DNA of 64,000 nt from NCBI RefSeq assembly GCF_001547935.1, contig NZ_AP014635.1:1116001-1180000 (forward strand), given 5' to 3'. The notes under the pieces are model-generated. The model had not been told where the DNA came from, searched no databases, and saw only the letters and a list, made by a program, of their open reading frames with translations. Position 1 is the first letter of the stretch. Each line of letters starts with the position of its first letter. The stretch is from Vibrio tritonius (GTDB lineage Bacteria > Pseudomonadota > Gammaproteobacteria > Enterobacterales > Vibrionaceae). Positions 26,452-35,368 of this stretch are shown one piece after another. The translations under genes and the position numbers were made by a program.

Positions 26452-27373
26452 GCCAGCGTAAACTGTACATTCGACACTCAGCAATCAAGGCTCGAATAGC
26501 TGGGTTGTGCTCACTTGCGCGGTTCATTAAGAGATAAATACCATGGGTTTCTCTCAGCTCTGGTGCCAGCGGGTAGGACTTTAAACCGATTTGTTCTGAT
26601 ATTTCAGATAAGCGCAAAGGCAAAAGTGCCGCATAAGCACCGGATTTAAGCGCAAAACTTAAACCAAAGATACTCGAAAATTCGGAGTGAATATCGACTT
26701 TACCATCTAATTTTGCCATCACTTTATCGAAGGTTTCCCGTAGGCCAAACCCTTGAGTTAGTGTCATGTAGGATTGCTGTTTTAAATAGTCGGCCTGAAT
26801 AGGTATTTGATCTTCATTAGGTTGTTCACTGCTCTGTGCGACAGTGTAGCTCAGTTCATCGTCGAAGAGTTTCATGGCTGTGTGGTGAGTATTGGTTTCC
26901 AAATGATGGTCGCCGTAAATCATCAACACATCGAGTTCGGATCGTTTGAGTTTTTCCACCAATTCACAATTGGAACCTGAATGGAATTCAAGTTGCACGT
27001 CAGGCCGACGATCTTTATACGCTTTTAATAGATGGGGAACCAAGTCGATGGTCAAAGAGTTAACCGAGCCAACGCGAATTTTTTTAGGCGTGATGCCCGC
27101 GGAGATTTGGGTATTGTCGATAGCACGCGATAGGTCACTCAGTGCTGTTACACACTGTTGATAGAGAATTTGTGCCGCTTGCAGTGGCACTAGGCTGCGT
27201 CCGCGTTTTTCAAACAGCACACAGCCCAAGTCTTCTTCTAGAGCATGAATAGAGCGATATACCGAGAGGGTATTGATATTCATCGCTTCGGCTACTTGGT
27301 TCATGTTGGTCTGTTCCATGTAGTTGATGAAAATCTCTAACCGTTTGATAGTAGTAGGTATACGTCTATTCAT
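26429..27373 (-). CDS. mdcR: LysR-family regulator of malonate use
   Basis: A 314-residue LysR protein. The N-terminal HTH is IKRLEIFINYMEQTNMNQVAEAMNINTLSVYRSIHALEE and the effector domain starts near KKIRVGSVNSLTIDLVPHLL. Helix position and the LysR fold are clear. It lies 26 bp after mdcH on the same strand, the place mdcR occupies in Klebsiella-type mdcABCDEFGHR clusters. MdcR activates the operon when malonate is present; the role here is inferred from location. Its C-terminus carries a small tandem duplication (26415-26451). Confidence 0.88.
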   Translation of the reverse strand: MNRRIPTTIKRLEIFINYMEQTNMNQVAEAMNINTLSVYRSIHALEEDLGCVLFEKRGRSLVPLQAAQILYQQCVTALSDLSRAIDNTQISAGITPKKIRVGSVNSLTIDLVPHLLKAYKDRRPDVQLEFHSGSNCELVEKLKRSELDVLMIYGDHHLETNTHHTAMKLFDDELSYTVAQSSEQPNEDQIPIQADYLKQQSYMTLTQGFGLRETFDKVMAKLDGKVDIHSEFSSIFGLSFALKSGAYAALLPLRLSEISEQIGLKSYPLAPELRETHGIYLLMNRASEHNPAIRALIAECRMYSLRWQEAGHST

Positions 27374-27399
27374 AATGTCTCATTGATGTTTTTGGATGT

Positions 27400-28323
27400 T
27401 TAACCGTATCTCTGCTGCAGCGCAACGAGGTTATCGAGGCTTTCCGATTCCATTGCCACCGCGATAGTATCCGGCATACTTGCTTTACACAAGCCAGTGA
27501 GTACGCTGCCCGGCTTCATTTCGATCTCTAAGGTCACGCCCCGTTCTTTGAGCATAGCGACCGTTTCCCACCAATGCACTTGTCTAGCCATATTATGGGT
27601 TAAATCATCGCAAATTCGGTCAGTTGGATAGAGTACTCGTGCCGCATTGGCGCTCACAAAGGTCACTTTAGGTCGTGATAATTCAATGCCATCAAAAGCA
27701 TGGCTAAACGTTTCTGCTTGAGGTGCAAGTAGTTCACAGTGAGAGGGTACATTCACTTTAAGCCGTTTCGCGCTGGTGGCTTGCTTAGCTAACGCCAGTT
27801 CACATACGTAATCCAGTGCCTCGATGCTGCCGGAGATCACCACTTGGGATTCGGTATTGATATTGGCAATAAATACTGGATAACCTTGTTGTTGAGCTTC
27901 CGTTAACAGTGTCTGTAATACCGTTAAATTTAAGCCAATTACGGCAGCCATGCCGTAGCCTTGTGGATAGGCTCCTGCCATTAACTCGCCACGACGTGCG
28001 ACCAAATCAAGCCCTTGTTCAAAGGTGATAATGCCAGCGGTAATTGCTGCTGGAAATGCGCCGATGGATAAACCCAGTACGTAATCAGGTTTGATCGCTA
28101 ACGACTGTAAAATTTGCGCGTAGGCATAGCTGCATACGGTTAGCGCCACTTGGGTATTACGGTTGTTCAATAGCGCCTCTTCGTTGTCGAGGCTCAGAAT
28201 ATCTTGGTTTAGGTGCTCACTGGCTTGTTGCAATATTTGTTGACCAATAGAGAAATTATTCAGTTCAGAGAGCATGCCTGCTTTTTGCGTTCCTTGGCCG
28301 GGGAAGGTAAATAGAGTTGCCAT
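27400..28323 (-). CDS. mdcH: Malonate decarboxylase subunit epsilon (malonyl-CoA:ACP transacylase)
   Basis: A 307-residue acyltransferase of the FabD fold that loads malonyl from malonyl-CoA onto the decarboxylase ACP to start the cycle. Family features are FTFPGQGTQKAGML at the N-terminus and the nucleophile motif LGLSIGAFPAA (Ser), with LVARRGELM after it. VNVPSHCELL holds the catalytic His. The GLSIG elbow in place of FabD's GHSLG is usual, as far as I recall, for MdcH. AAGGAGC precedes ATG 28323. It is the last structural gene before mdcR. Confidence 0.93.
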   Translation of the reverse strand: MATLFTFPGQGTQKAGMLSELNNFSIGQQILQQASEHLNQDILSLDNEEALLNNRNTQVALTVCSYAYAQILQSLAIKPDYVLGLSIGAFPAAITAGIITFEQGLDLVARRGELMAGAYPQGYGMAAVIGLNLTVLQTLLTEAQQQGYPVFIANINTESQVVISGSIEALDYVCELALAKQATSAKRLKVNVPSHCELLAPQAETFSHAFDGIELSRPKVTFVSANAARVLYPTDRICDDLTHNMARQVHWWETVAMLKERGVTLEIEMKPGSVLTGLCKASMPDTIAVAMESESLDNLVALQQRYG

Positions 28324-28333
28324 AAATTGCTCC

Positions 28334-28963
28334 TTAATCAGAGTCTGTTTGCCAAGGACTTACGCTTAAAAAAGGGCCTTGATTACTTTTGATCATCACG
28401 CTGCCAGAGGTGTGTGTCCACTCTGAGAGTGCAAAGGCGCCAAGCGGCGTTTCAATTTGCACATCGGGTCTTTGTTGGAGAGCTGCCAGCTCTTTAGCCA
28501 ATTCACAGGCAGTCGTTTTATCGATTGGCGTTGGCGCTAAGACTCTAAGGTCGATGTCACTTTGTTGGTTCGCGGTTTCAACCGAGGTGGCCAGTTCAAA
28601 GGCCAAACTGCCGGTAATGCCCCAAGAAAGATCAAACGATCGGAAAATGCGATCGATTTGAGTGAGCGTTTGCCAATGTGGCAGTGGATGGGTTTGTTGC
28701 TGTGTATGCCAGCCTTGTTTTGCCACCAATTGTTCTGGAGTGATATGGCGAAAAACAGCGTGGGAATTAACAAAGCTCCCATGGCGTTGTGACCGATTAA
28801 AACCGCGAATGCCGACCGCAATGCGGTCGGCTTCGTATGGCGCTCGTCTCACCACCACTGGGCGGGTTATGAGATCTTTAAGATGAAACCAAGCGGGCGT
28901 TTGTTGATTATCTGCCAGTTGGTTCACCCAGAGTAAATCGTGGGGATGATAGGCGAGTTCCAT
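28334..28963 (-). CDS. mdcG: Phosphoribosyl-dephospho-CoA transferase (holo-ACP synthase)
   Basis: About 209 residues. It attaches 2'-(5''-triphosphoribosyl)-3'-dephospho-CoA to the Ser of the MdcC ACP domain. The nucleotidyltransferase core is visible as ITGSLAFELATS followed by SDIDLRVLAPTP (the acidic metal-binding DxD). RPVVVRRAP and the IAVGIRGFNRSQRHGSFV segment are typical of MdcG. GTG 28969 opens the frame, but AGAGG sits 5 bases before ATG 28963, which I prefer. Ten bases separate it from mdcH. Confidence 0.93.
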   Translation of the reverse strand: MELAYHPHDLLWVNQLADNQQTPAWFHLKDLITRPVVVRRAPYEADRIAVGIRGFNRSQRHGSFVNSHAVFRHITPEQLVAKQGWHTQQQTHPLPHWQTLTQIDRIFRSFDLSWGITGSLAFELATSVETANQQSDIDLRVLAPTPIDKTTACELAKELAALQQRPDVQIETPLGAFALSEWTHTSGSVMIKSNQGPFLSVSPWQTDSD

Positions 28964-28972
28964 AGTCACCTC

Positions 28973-29926
28973 TTACAGTAAGAAGTACATAAACAGTGGC
29001 ATGGTCAGTGCGAATAGAATGGTCGACAGAAGCAGTGTACCTTCTGAATCTTCGTCTTGCACACCAAAGCCATTACCAAACATCACGCCAAAGAAACCTG
29101 TTGCCAATGCGATAAGGAATACCGATGCAGCCAGAAGTGTTGCAGGTAGGCCAAAGGCAACGGCAATCACGTAAGCAATCGCTGGTTGAACCAAGTTTTT
29201 CAGAATGAAACCAAAGATAACTGCGCCGTTGATTTTTAGTTTACGAGCTGAAACGATAAGGCCAGTTAAGAATAGCGCACCGCCGCCAGCGGCTCCTGCT
29301 AGTGGTTTTAATGCGTGAGTCAGAAGTTCAGGCATTGTGGTACCAAAGCAAGAGAAAATCGTACCCAAAATTGGCCACAGCACAATTGGGTTTTTCAGTG
29401 CTTTAATCAATAGAGGCACGATCAATGAACTCATCGGTGCATCTTTAAATTCAGCTTTGGTCTCTTTTTCCAATACCATCAGAGTCAGGGGAGAAAGGAA
29501 GATGGAACCACAGGCAATCGCGATGGCAACATTAAGTGCAATGTCACTACTGGTTGCGCCATTGATGGTTTCGCTCAAAATTGGCACACCGAGCGCTGCA
29601 TAGTTAGGTAAGGAAATGGTGAGTGCGTACACCGCGGCTTGTGCGGGTTCTTTGTTAAACACTTTTCGTGCGATGTAGTAAGTGAATGCCCACAGGATCC
29701 ACATCGCTAACACCAAAATAGCAATCAGTGGCAATTTGGCAATGAAGCCGGCAACCGGAGTGTGCCAAGTTGCGGTAAATAGGGCTGTTGGCAGCGCAAA
29801 GCGCATAACGAATACGTTGAGAACCGCTACGTTCTTGTTATCCGCAATTTTGCGGTAGCCACAAAAATAACCCAAACCTAAAACCACAAAGATAGGGGCG
29901 ATGGCGTTAAGTACTGCGTGAAACAT
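28973..29926 (-). CDS. mdcF: AEC-family transporter, probable malonate carrier
   Basis: About 317 residues with ten predicted membrane segments in two halves, the auxin-efflux-carrier fold: VLNAIAPIFVVLGLGYFCGY, FVMRFALPTALFTATW, LTISLPNYAALGVPI and the C-terminal SVFLIALATGFFGVMFGN. In Klebsiella-like clusters the same position holds mdcF, a putative malonate transporter. The frame is open from GTG 29959, but ATG 29926 has AAAGG upstream and gives the family N-terminus. Function is inferred from family and position. Confidence 0.88.
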   Translation of the reverse strand: MFHAVLNAIAPIFVVLGLGYFCGYRKIADNKNVAVLNVFVMRFALPTALFTATWHTPVAGFIAKLPLIAILVLAMWILWAFTYYIARKVFNKEPAQAAVYALTISLPNYAALGVPILSETINGATSSDIALNVAIAIACGSIFLSPLTLMVLEKETKAEFKDAPMSSLIVPLLIKALKNPIVLWPILGTIFSCFGTTMPELLTHALKPLAGAAGGGALFLTGLIVSARKLKINGAVIFGFILKNLVQPAIAYVIAVAFGLPATLLAASVFLIALATGFFGVMFGNGFGVQDEDSEGTLLLSTILFALTMPLFMYFLL

Positions 29927-29994
29927 AATAATTATACCTTTTAGGGCAGCATAGCCCACAGTGGAGCTGGCAAGCTATGCTGTGTTTTAGACAA

Positions 29995-30792
29995 TTACCA
30001 GGCTTTCGCCATTTGCTGACGAACTTCTAGTGATGCGCTGCGGTTATCGCTATTCAAACGACCAGAAAGATCACGCTTGGTGTCTGTTGCAATGTCGTTC
30101 AAAGCTTCTGCTAGAAGGGTCGTAATGCCATCGATATCCTGTGCTGTTGGCGCTTCTGCGTTGGTTACAGAAGCTTTCTTCCAAAGCAGACCTAACGTAC
30201 TGTAGTTCTGAATATCGTAGGCCATCGGTGGGATGGTCGAGGCCAGTTTTTCTAGTTCTGCTACAGAGCGCAGAGTGATACGCGCAGCTGATGCTTTACC
30301 CATGGCGTGTACCATACAACCCTCATCATCTAGCGCGATAAGGCGGTTAGCTTGATAGCCGTGAGCGAGGAAACCACCTGACATTGCTTTACCGACGATA
30401 AGACCAATCACAGGGTGACCAGCGTTACGAGCGGTTGCGTAGGCATTTGCTGCCGCTGCAAGTGCTTGGTGAATACCGTAGGCCTCTTCACGACGACCAT
30501 ACGCTTGGGAAGGAACATCAATCACCGCTATGATAGCGGTTTTGGTGTCGCTCTCTTTGTCTTGAGCCACGATGTCGCTGATCGCTTTGGCAAGGTTCCA
30601 ACCTTCAAGCAGGCCTACTTCGCCATTGCGAGCGCGAGGAAAAGCGTTGTTTTCATCGGTGACGACAGCGATAAAGCGCGCTTTTTGGTCGCCAATAGTG
30701 CCATCAACCACTTTGACTGATGGAGTAAAACCGTCGGCTGCAGTGCCGTTAGCGGTTAAGGCATTAAGCCAAGTCAGACCACGATTACTCAT
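29995..30792 (-). CDS. mdcE: Malonate decarboxylase gamma subunit
   Basis: About 265 residues, crotonase-like carboxyltransferase fold that acts with MdcD to decarboxylate malonyl-S-ACP. It shows FIAVVTDENNAFPRARNGEVGLLEG, VDVPSQAYGRREEAYGI, GLIVGKAMSGGFLAHGYQA and MVHAMGKASAARITLR, all MdcE hallmarks. The frame extends upstream, but ATG 30792 with AAAGGAGA is the start; it overlaps the mdcCD stop by 8 bp (AATGAGTAA), so translation is coupled. Confidence 0.96.
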   Translation of the reverse strand: MSNRGLTWLNALTANGTAADGFTPSVKVVDGTIGDQKARFIAVVTDENNAFPRARNGEVGLLEGWNLAKAISDIVAQDKESDTKTAIIAVIDVPSQAYGRREEAYGIHQALAAAANAYATARNAGHPVIGLIVGKAMSGGFLAHGYQANRLIALDDEGCMVHAMGKASAARITLRSVAELEKLASTIPPMAYDIQNYSTLGLLWKKASVTNAEAPTAQDIDGITTLLAEALNDIATDTKRDLSGRLNSDNRSASLEVRQQMAKAW

Positions 30793-31939
30793 TGGATTCT
30801 CCTTTGGCAAAGTAGTGACGAACAAGTTCTGGAGTGGCTTGTTCTTGTTTGTCCATTGCGGCAAACACAGAAAGGAAGTGTTCTACCTGTTCACAACGTG
30901 CCGTTTCTGGCAGTGGTTGATTAATGATGTTGGTCACTTCACCGCGGATTTGCTCTGCGTCGTCTTCAACGAACACGTCAGCAAAATCTGTAGCAAAGCG
31001 AGGTGCACCGCCCGTAAATGACCAAATGAATGGGCGGTTACGTGAGTCGTACTCAGCAATGCCTGCTTCTTGTTCAATGACTTGAGGACCGTTTAGACCT
31101 AAACGTGCTTCTTGAGTCAAAATCAGTTTGCTACACAGACCTGCTGCTATAGACATACCGCCGAAACAGCCTACGGTGCCTGCAATCACACAAGTGACTG
31201 GCACGTATTGACGTAGAGCTATGATGCCTGCGTGAATATCAGCGATAGCTGCAAGACCTAAGTTGGCTTCTTGTAGACGTACACCACCGGTTTCTAGCAG
31301 TAGGACCACTTGAGTTGGGTGGCCAGCTTTGGCGTCTTCTAGCGCAAGCTCTAGCGCTGCTGCCATTTTCGCACCGGATATTTCACCGATAGCGCCGCCT
31401 TGGAATGTACCGTCGATGCCAATAACCACACTTAGTTTGCCATCGATAGTCCCTTTCGCTACCACACAACCATCATCGGTTTGAGGTACAACGCCTTGAG
31501 GAACGAGCCATGGCGAGAAAGAGTGGTATTCGTTACCCATTATTTCGCGGAACGTGCCGTTATCCAAGATGAATTTGGCACGGTCACGGGCGCCCATTTC
31601 GATAAAGGAAATATTGCCCAGTGGTGTGGCAGTTGCGGGTGTTGGTTCACTATTGAGTTGCTCTAACGCTTGGATAAGACGTAGACCAATCACCCCAGCT
31701 GTGGCACCAAAATCGTTGATGGTGACTTTCATTGCAGCGCTTTGCTCGTCGAATTGACGTTCAAAAATCGCTTGCCATAGTGCTTTACGGTTATCGACAG
31801 AGGTAATCAAGTCGATAGTGATGTCGTTATTGTCTGTTGGTTCAAGCAAGATCTCTAAATCGCCAGAACCGACGTTACCTACACGGACCATCTTGTTGAT
31901 AGATTGTTGTCCCTGATAGGAAAAATGTAGTTGTTCCAT
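30785..31939 (-). CDS. mdcCD: Fused malonate decarboxylase ACP (MdcC) and beta subunit (MdcD)
   Basis: A single 384-residue frame. Residues 1-97 are MdcC: MEQLHFSYQG, then GNVGSGDLEILLEP, whose Ser25 should carry the dephospho-CoA prosthetic group, ITSVDNRKALWQAIFERQF and INDFGATAGVIGLRL. Residues from about 108 are MdcD: ISFIEMGARDRAKFILDNGTFREI, VVAKGTIDGKLSVVIGIDG, FQGGAIGEISGAKMAAALE and LLLETGGVRLQEANLGLAA. In the clusters I know, these are two adjacent genes. The linker near residues 98-107 (EPTPATATPL) is Pro/Thr-rich. GGGAGG lies 8 bases before ATG 31939. The reading frame is continuous as given; a sequencing error joining two genes cannot be excluded. Confidence 0.9.
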   Translation of the reverse strand: MEQLHFSYQGQQSINKMVRVGNVGSGDLEILLEPTDNNDITIDLITSVDNRKALWQAIFERQFDEQSAAMKVTINDFGATAGVIGLRLIQALEQLNSEPTPATATPLGNISFIEMGARDRAKFILDNGTFREIMGNEYHSFSPWLVPQGVVPQTDDGCVVAKGTIDGKLSVVIGIDGTFQGGAIGEISGAKMAAALELALEDAKAGHPTQVVLLLETGGVRLQEANLGLAAIADIHAGIIALRQYVPVTCVIAGTVGCFGGMSIAAGLCSKLILTQEARLGLNGPQVIEQEAGIAEYDSRNRPFIWSFTGGAPRFATDFADVFVEDDAEQIRGEVTNIINQPLPETARCEQVEHFLSVFAAMDKQEQATPELVRHYFAKGESNE

Positions 31940-31955
31940 AAGTGGAACCTCCCAG

Positions 31956-32819
31956 TTATTTGGATAGTTCTGAGTGTTCAACCCAGTCGACAAACAGAGT
32001 GGCTGCCAGTAAGTCGGCCGCGCCACCGGGTGAAGCATTGAGGGCAATCATCTCGCCATCTAGCTGCTCCAGTAGGGCGTAACCTTGCGGGTTACTGACG
32101 CCGCCGAGTGCCAAAATGTCGTTACTGCGTTGGTGCAGTAAGCTTTGTCCCTCAAGTCCCGCACGACTCAACACGCAGGTGTCGGTAAGGTGCGCGGTGA
32201 GAGAAAGCAAGGCATTTAGGCGAGCATCTGTTTCCGAATGGCCAAGTAAACGACTAAGACGCAAAGTTGGCAGAGCGTGTTCAGTAATGGCTGGAAAGCC
32301 GAGCTGAGCTTGTTGTTTCGCGCCATTCACCTGATAGTGATTGCTCGCTAACTTACCCTTACTAAAGGTGTTAGGAGCATGGCGATCCTCAAGACTTGCG
32401 ATCTGTCCTGCGAGGACACACACCCTTTCGGCGGTGCGTTCTTCACTGTCCGCGACCATGGTTGCGGTACTGAGTAACCCCAATGCCCAGATGGCACCGC
32501 GATGGGTATTGACCCCTTGGGTCTCTGCCATCATCGCCACTTCGGCATTACGTCCAATTTCGCCAATCTGTTCGCGCAGCCAAACCGATATTGGTTGGCC
32601 GTGCGCCACTTGTGCCATGTCGACGAAAAAGGGCGCTAAACAGCTGGCAGAACGCAGCATTAGGTTCAAGGTCAGATCAGAGTGTGAGCCGTTATTACGA
32701 CTATCGACTAACCCCGGTTTGGGCGTTAGGGTCACTTCCGCAATTAAGGCTTGTTTAGCGAGATCACCAATAACGGCACACTCGGTTAGAGATAAACGTT
32801 CTCTCTGACAACTTTGCAT
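31956..32819 (-). CDS. mdcB: Triphosphoribosyl-dephospho-CoA synthase
   Basis: About 287 residues. It makes the prosthetic-group precursor from ATP and dephospho-CoA. Family signatures are EVTLTPKPGLVDSRNNGSH and MAETQGVNTHRGAIWALGLL, and the C-terminal DTCVLSRAGLEG...LNASPGGAADLLAATLFV. The start is either GTG 32828, overlapping the mdcA stop, or ATG 32819, three bases after it; GGTGAT upstream favours the ATG. It precedes the mdcCD fusion by 16 bp. Confidence 0.95.
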   Translation of the reverse strand: MQSCQRERLSLTECAVIGDLAKQALIAEVTLTPKPGLVDSRNNGSHSDLTLNLMLRSASCLAPFFVDMAQVAHGQPISVWLREQIGEIGRNAEVAMMAETQGVNTHRGAIWALGLLSTATMVADSEERTAERVCVLAGQIASLEDRHAPNTFSKGKLASNHYQVNGAKQQAQLGFPAITEHALPTLRLSRLLGHSETDARLNALLSLTAHLTDTCVLSRAGLEGQSLLHQRSNDILALGGVSNPQGYALLEQLDGEMIALNASPGGAADLLAATLFVDWVEHSELSK

Positions 32820-32824
32820 AGTGA

Positions 32825-34480
32825 TCACCAGCTACGGTATTTTGCTGGTGGCTGATACAAGCCGTCTGACCATTTCACTAAGTCGGCAACACTTTTTGCA
32901 GCCAATAGTGAACGGTTTGCATCACTGCGTTTAATACCAAGATCTTCTGGTGTGGCAACTTTGCCTGCTGCACGCAGCTCTTTAACACATTCTTTTGTCA
33001 CGCGTTTGCCAAATTCAGACACACCGGCAACCGCGGCAATCATCTCTTTACGCTCTTCGAGGTCTTTTGCCATGTAGAGGTAAGCGATGCCTTCTTCGGT
33101 CAGAAGGTGAGTGACGTCGTCACCGTAGATCATGATTGGTGCGATCGGCATACCGGCTTTTTTCGCAACGTCAACAGCATCTAGGCGGTCTACGAAAGTC
33201 GATTTTGAGCCATCTTGGTAAGTTTCAACCGATTGAACGACCAGTTTTTTACCTTTCACTACGTCGTGTTGTTTCTCTTCGTCGGTGATCATGTTAAGCC
33301 ATGCGTCAGTCGCATGACGACGACCACGAGGATCATGACCCATGTTTGGCGCGCCACCAAAACCAGCGAGACGACCATGAGTTACGGTTGAAGAGTTACC
33401 TTCAGGGTCCATTTGCAGGGTTGAACCGATGAACATGTCAGCAGCGTATTGACCTGCCAATTGACACATGGTGCGGTTGGAACGCATTGAACCATCGGGA
33501 CCAGTAAAGAACACATCAGAACGAGCACGAGCGTACTCTTCCATACCCAGTTCGCCACCGAAGGAGTGCACGGTTTCTACCCAGCCAGATTCAATCGCAG
33601 GTATGAGTGTCGGGTGTGGGTTCAGGGTCCAGTGTTTACAGATTTTGCCTTTCAGGCCAAGCTGTTCACCGTAGGTTGGTAGTAGCAATTCAATCGCGGC
33701 GGTATTAAAACCGATACCGTGGTTTAGGGTTTGTACGCCGTGTTTTGCGTAAATACCTTTGATGGCCATCATCGCCATTAAGATGTGAGTGTCCTTGATA
33801 AGACGAGGGTCACGAGTAAATAGCGGTTCGATATAGAAAGGTTTGTCCGCTTGCACAATGAAATCGACCCAGTCACCCGGGATATCAACACGTTCAAGGT
33901 CTTCAGTGTTGTCGACGATTTCGTTGACCTGAGCGATCACCAAACCATCTTTAAAGGCAGGAGCTTCAACCAATCCAGGAGTATCTTCGGTTGATGCACC
34001 GGTGTAGAGGTTACCTTTACGGTCGGCTTTGTAGCCAGCAACCATCGCGACGTTTGGAATAAGGTCTGCGTAGAGACGGGCATAAAGTTCGATGTACGTA
34101 TGGATCGCACCGATTTCTAAAATGCCGTCTTCCAACATTTGCGCGACGCGCACACTCTGTGGGCCGGCAAAGGCGAAGTCCAATTTGCTGGCGATGCCTT
34201 TTTCAAAGATGTTCATATGCGATGGCAAGCTTACACTTGGCATGATCATATGAAGATGATGAATTTTATCCGGATTTACCTGCTCAAGAACGCGAGCAAG
34301 GAAGTCTGCTTGTTTTTGGTTATTGCCTTCAAGAACAACTCGGTCATTCGGCTTAATCAGCAGTTCCAGCGCTTCAACCATTTTATCGGTTGGTAGTACT
34401 TTCCCATCAGCCAAAGACGCTACCGCTTCAATACGCGCTAGCTTTTCTGTTCTCTTGGTTGTCCATTGTTTTGTAGACAT
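32825..34480 (-). CDS. mdcA: Malonate decarboxylase alpha subunit (acetyl-S-ACP:malonate ACP transferase)
   Basis: A 551-residue CoA-transferase-like subunit that swaps acetyl for malonyl on the ACP thiol. Recognisable segments are VLEGNNQKQADFLARVLEQV near the N-terminus, VGCxxTLNPHPTLIPAIESG-like HWTLNPHPTLIPAIESGW, FFTGPDGSMRSNRTMCQLAGQYAADMF, STVTHGRLAGFGGAPNMGHD and the C-terminal LYQPPAKYRSW. Length matches the family. AGAAGG precedes ATG 34480. It is the first gene of the mdc operon. Confidence 0.97.
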   Translation of the reverse strand: MSTKQWTTKRTEKLARIEAVASLADGKVLPTDKMVEALELLIKPNDRVVLEGNNQKQADFLARVLEQVNPDKIHHLHMIMPSVSLPSHMNIFEKGIASKLDFAFAGPQSVRVAQMLEDGILEIGAIHTYIELYARLYADLIPNVAMVAGYKADRKGNLYTGASTEDTPGLVEAPAFKDGLVIAQVNEIVDNTEDLERVDIPGDWVDFIVQADKPFYIEPLFTRDPRLIKDTHILMAMMAIKGIYAKHGVQTLNHGIGFNTAAIELLLPTYGEQLGLKGKICKHWTLNPHPTLIPAIESGWVETVHSFGGELGMEEYARARSDVFFTGPDGSMRSNRTMCQLAGQYAADMFIGSTLQMDPEGNSSTVTHGRLAGFGGAPNMGHDPRGRRHATDAWLNMITDEEKQHDVVKGKKLVVQSVETYQDGSKSTFVDRLDAVDVAKKAGMPIAPIMIYGDDVTHLLTEEGIAYLYMAKDLEERKEMIAAVAGVSEFGKRVTKECVKELRAAGKVATPEDLGIKRSDANRSLLAAKSVADLVKWSDGLYQPPAKYRSW

Positions 34481-34870
34481 TGAGACACCTTCTCTTTGAG
34501 ATATGAATACACGTTACTGATCACAATGAACGTTTTGTCCAGCCTCAGTAACTCTGTATATCCATCATACGAGTATGGAAATTTAGAAAAATCAGCACGA
34601 ATGAATGTTCTATATACAAAAAGTGATAATGTTGAACGATATGCGTCACATTTAATTGTCTATTTTAGAAAGTTATTGCACAAATATTGTGCGAACTATA
34701 TCTTGAGCGGAGATTAAATAGGCGTTGGCGATATGAATCACTACATATGTGATATATGTAGCAAATAATTCTGTTGAAAGAGGGATAAAGGCACAATGCC
34801 AAAGAGAAACTGTTTGTGGGATCCTATCTATTACTGTAAATAACGCTATAACTGGCGGAAGAAATTGTAA
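34481..34870. other. mdc promoter region
   Basis: About 390 AT-rich bases upstream of mdcA. The LysR regulator MdcR would be expected to bind here, but I cannot pick a convincing T-N11-A box. No gene is supported. Confidence 0.4.
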
Positions 34871-34872
34871 GA

Positions 34873-34898
34873 CACCGTGAGCCTCAAGGCTCACAGTG
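34873..34898 (-). terminator. Hairpin after the small paralogue gene
   Basis: CACcGTGAGCC (34873-34883) pairs with GGCTCACaGTG (34888-34898) with one mismatch and a 4-nt loop. It lies 16 bp past the stop of the gene at 34914; the downstream U tract on the minus strand is weak. Confidence 0.55.
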
Positions 34899-34913
34899 AC
34901 ACAGAGTGGGGGA

Positions 34914-35222
34914 TTACAGATCGTTCATTAAGTTCTCATAATCCTCAGTTATGTCATCCACATCATGGTGGAGTTGTTTGGCGTCTTCTGGGCTCAATAT
35001 TAGTTGCCATTCTTTTGTTTCATTGGTTTTGTCATCCTCTTGAATTCCAATGACTTTGATTTTATTTCCCACTTTCTCAAAGGCCACATGATCAAGGTCT
35101 GTGGTGAGATGAGTCTGAGTTTCGGTGATGTCGACCTCGATGGTTCCACACACTTTCACTTCAATGTGAGCGTGATTGTGTTCCTTATCCTCAAGTGTAT
35201 AGTCACGTTGAACGGCTATCAT
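34914..35222 (-). CDS. Small acidic protein, paralogue of the protein at 25893; unknown family
   Basis: About 102 residues. It shares the layout of the protein at 25893-26210: an N-terminal DYTLEDKEHNHAHIEVKVCGTIEVDI and C-terminal DDITEDYENLMNDL. The protein is strongly acidic, beta-rich in the first half and helical at the end, with no signal peptide or membrane segment. AAGGAGG precedes ATG 35222 at ideal spacing; the longer open frame to 35276 is not used. The two paralogues sit on the same strand on either side of the mdc operon. Function unknown. Confidence 0.68.
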   Translation of the reverse strand: MIAVQRDYTLEDKEHNHAHIEVKVCGTIEVDITETQTHLTTDLDHVAFEKVGNKIKVIGIQEDDKTNETKEWQLILSPEDAKQLHHDVDDITEDYENLMNDL

Positions 35223-35368
35223 CGTTAGTCCTCCTTGCGCGTCATCGACAAATACTATGTCAGTGTAGAGGAGCATTTTGAACTTGCTATACGGAAAAGT
35301 GTGTGCATTTATTAACTAATTGATAGTTTTGATAACAGAACTCATCGGATCAGTTTGCTGAGTATCTT

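Noticed and set aside
31939..32047. Upstream extension of the MdcCD frame to 32047
   Set aside because: The added residues do not resemble MdcC and lie inside mdcB; GGGAGG supports ATG 31939.
34496..34894. Two open frames of about 73 codons in the mdc promoter region
   Set aside because: Opposite strands, no ribosome-binding site, and the location is where the operon promoter must lie.
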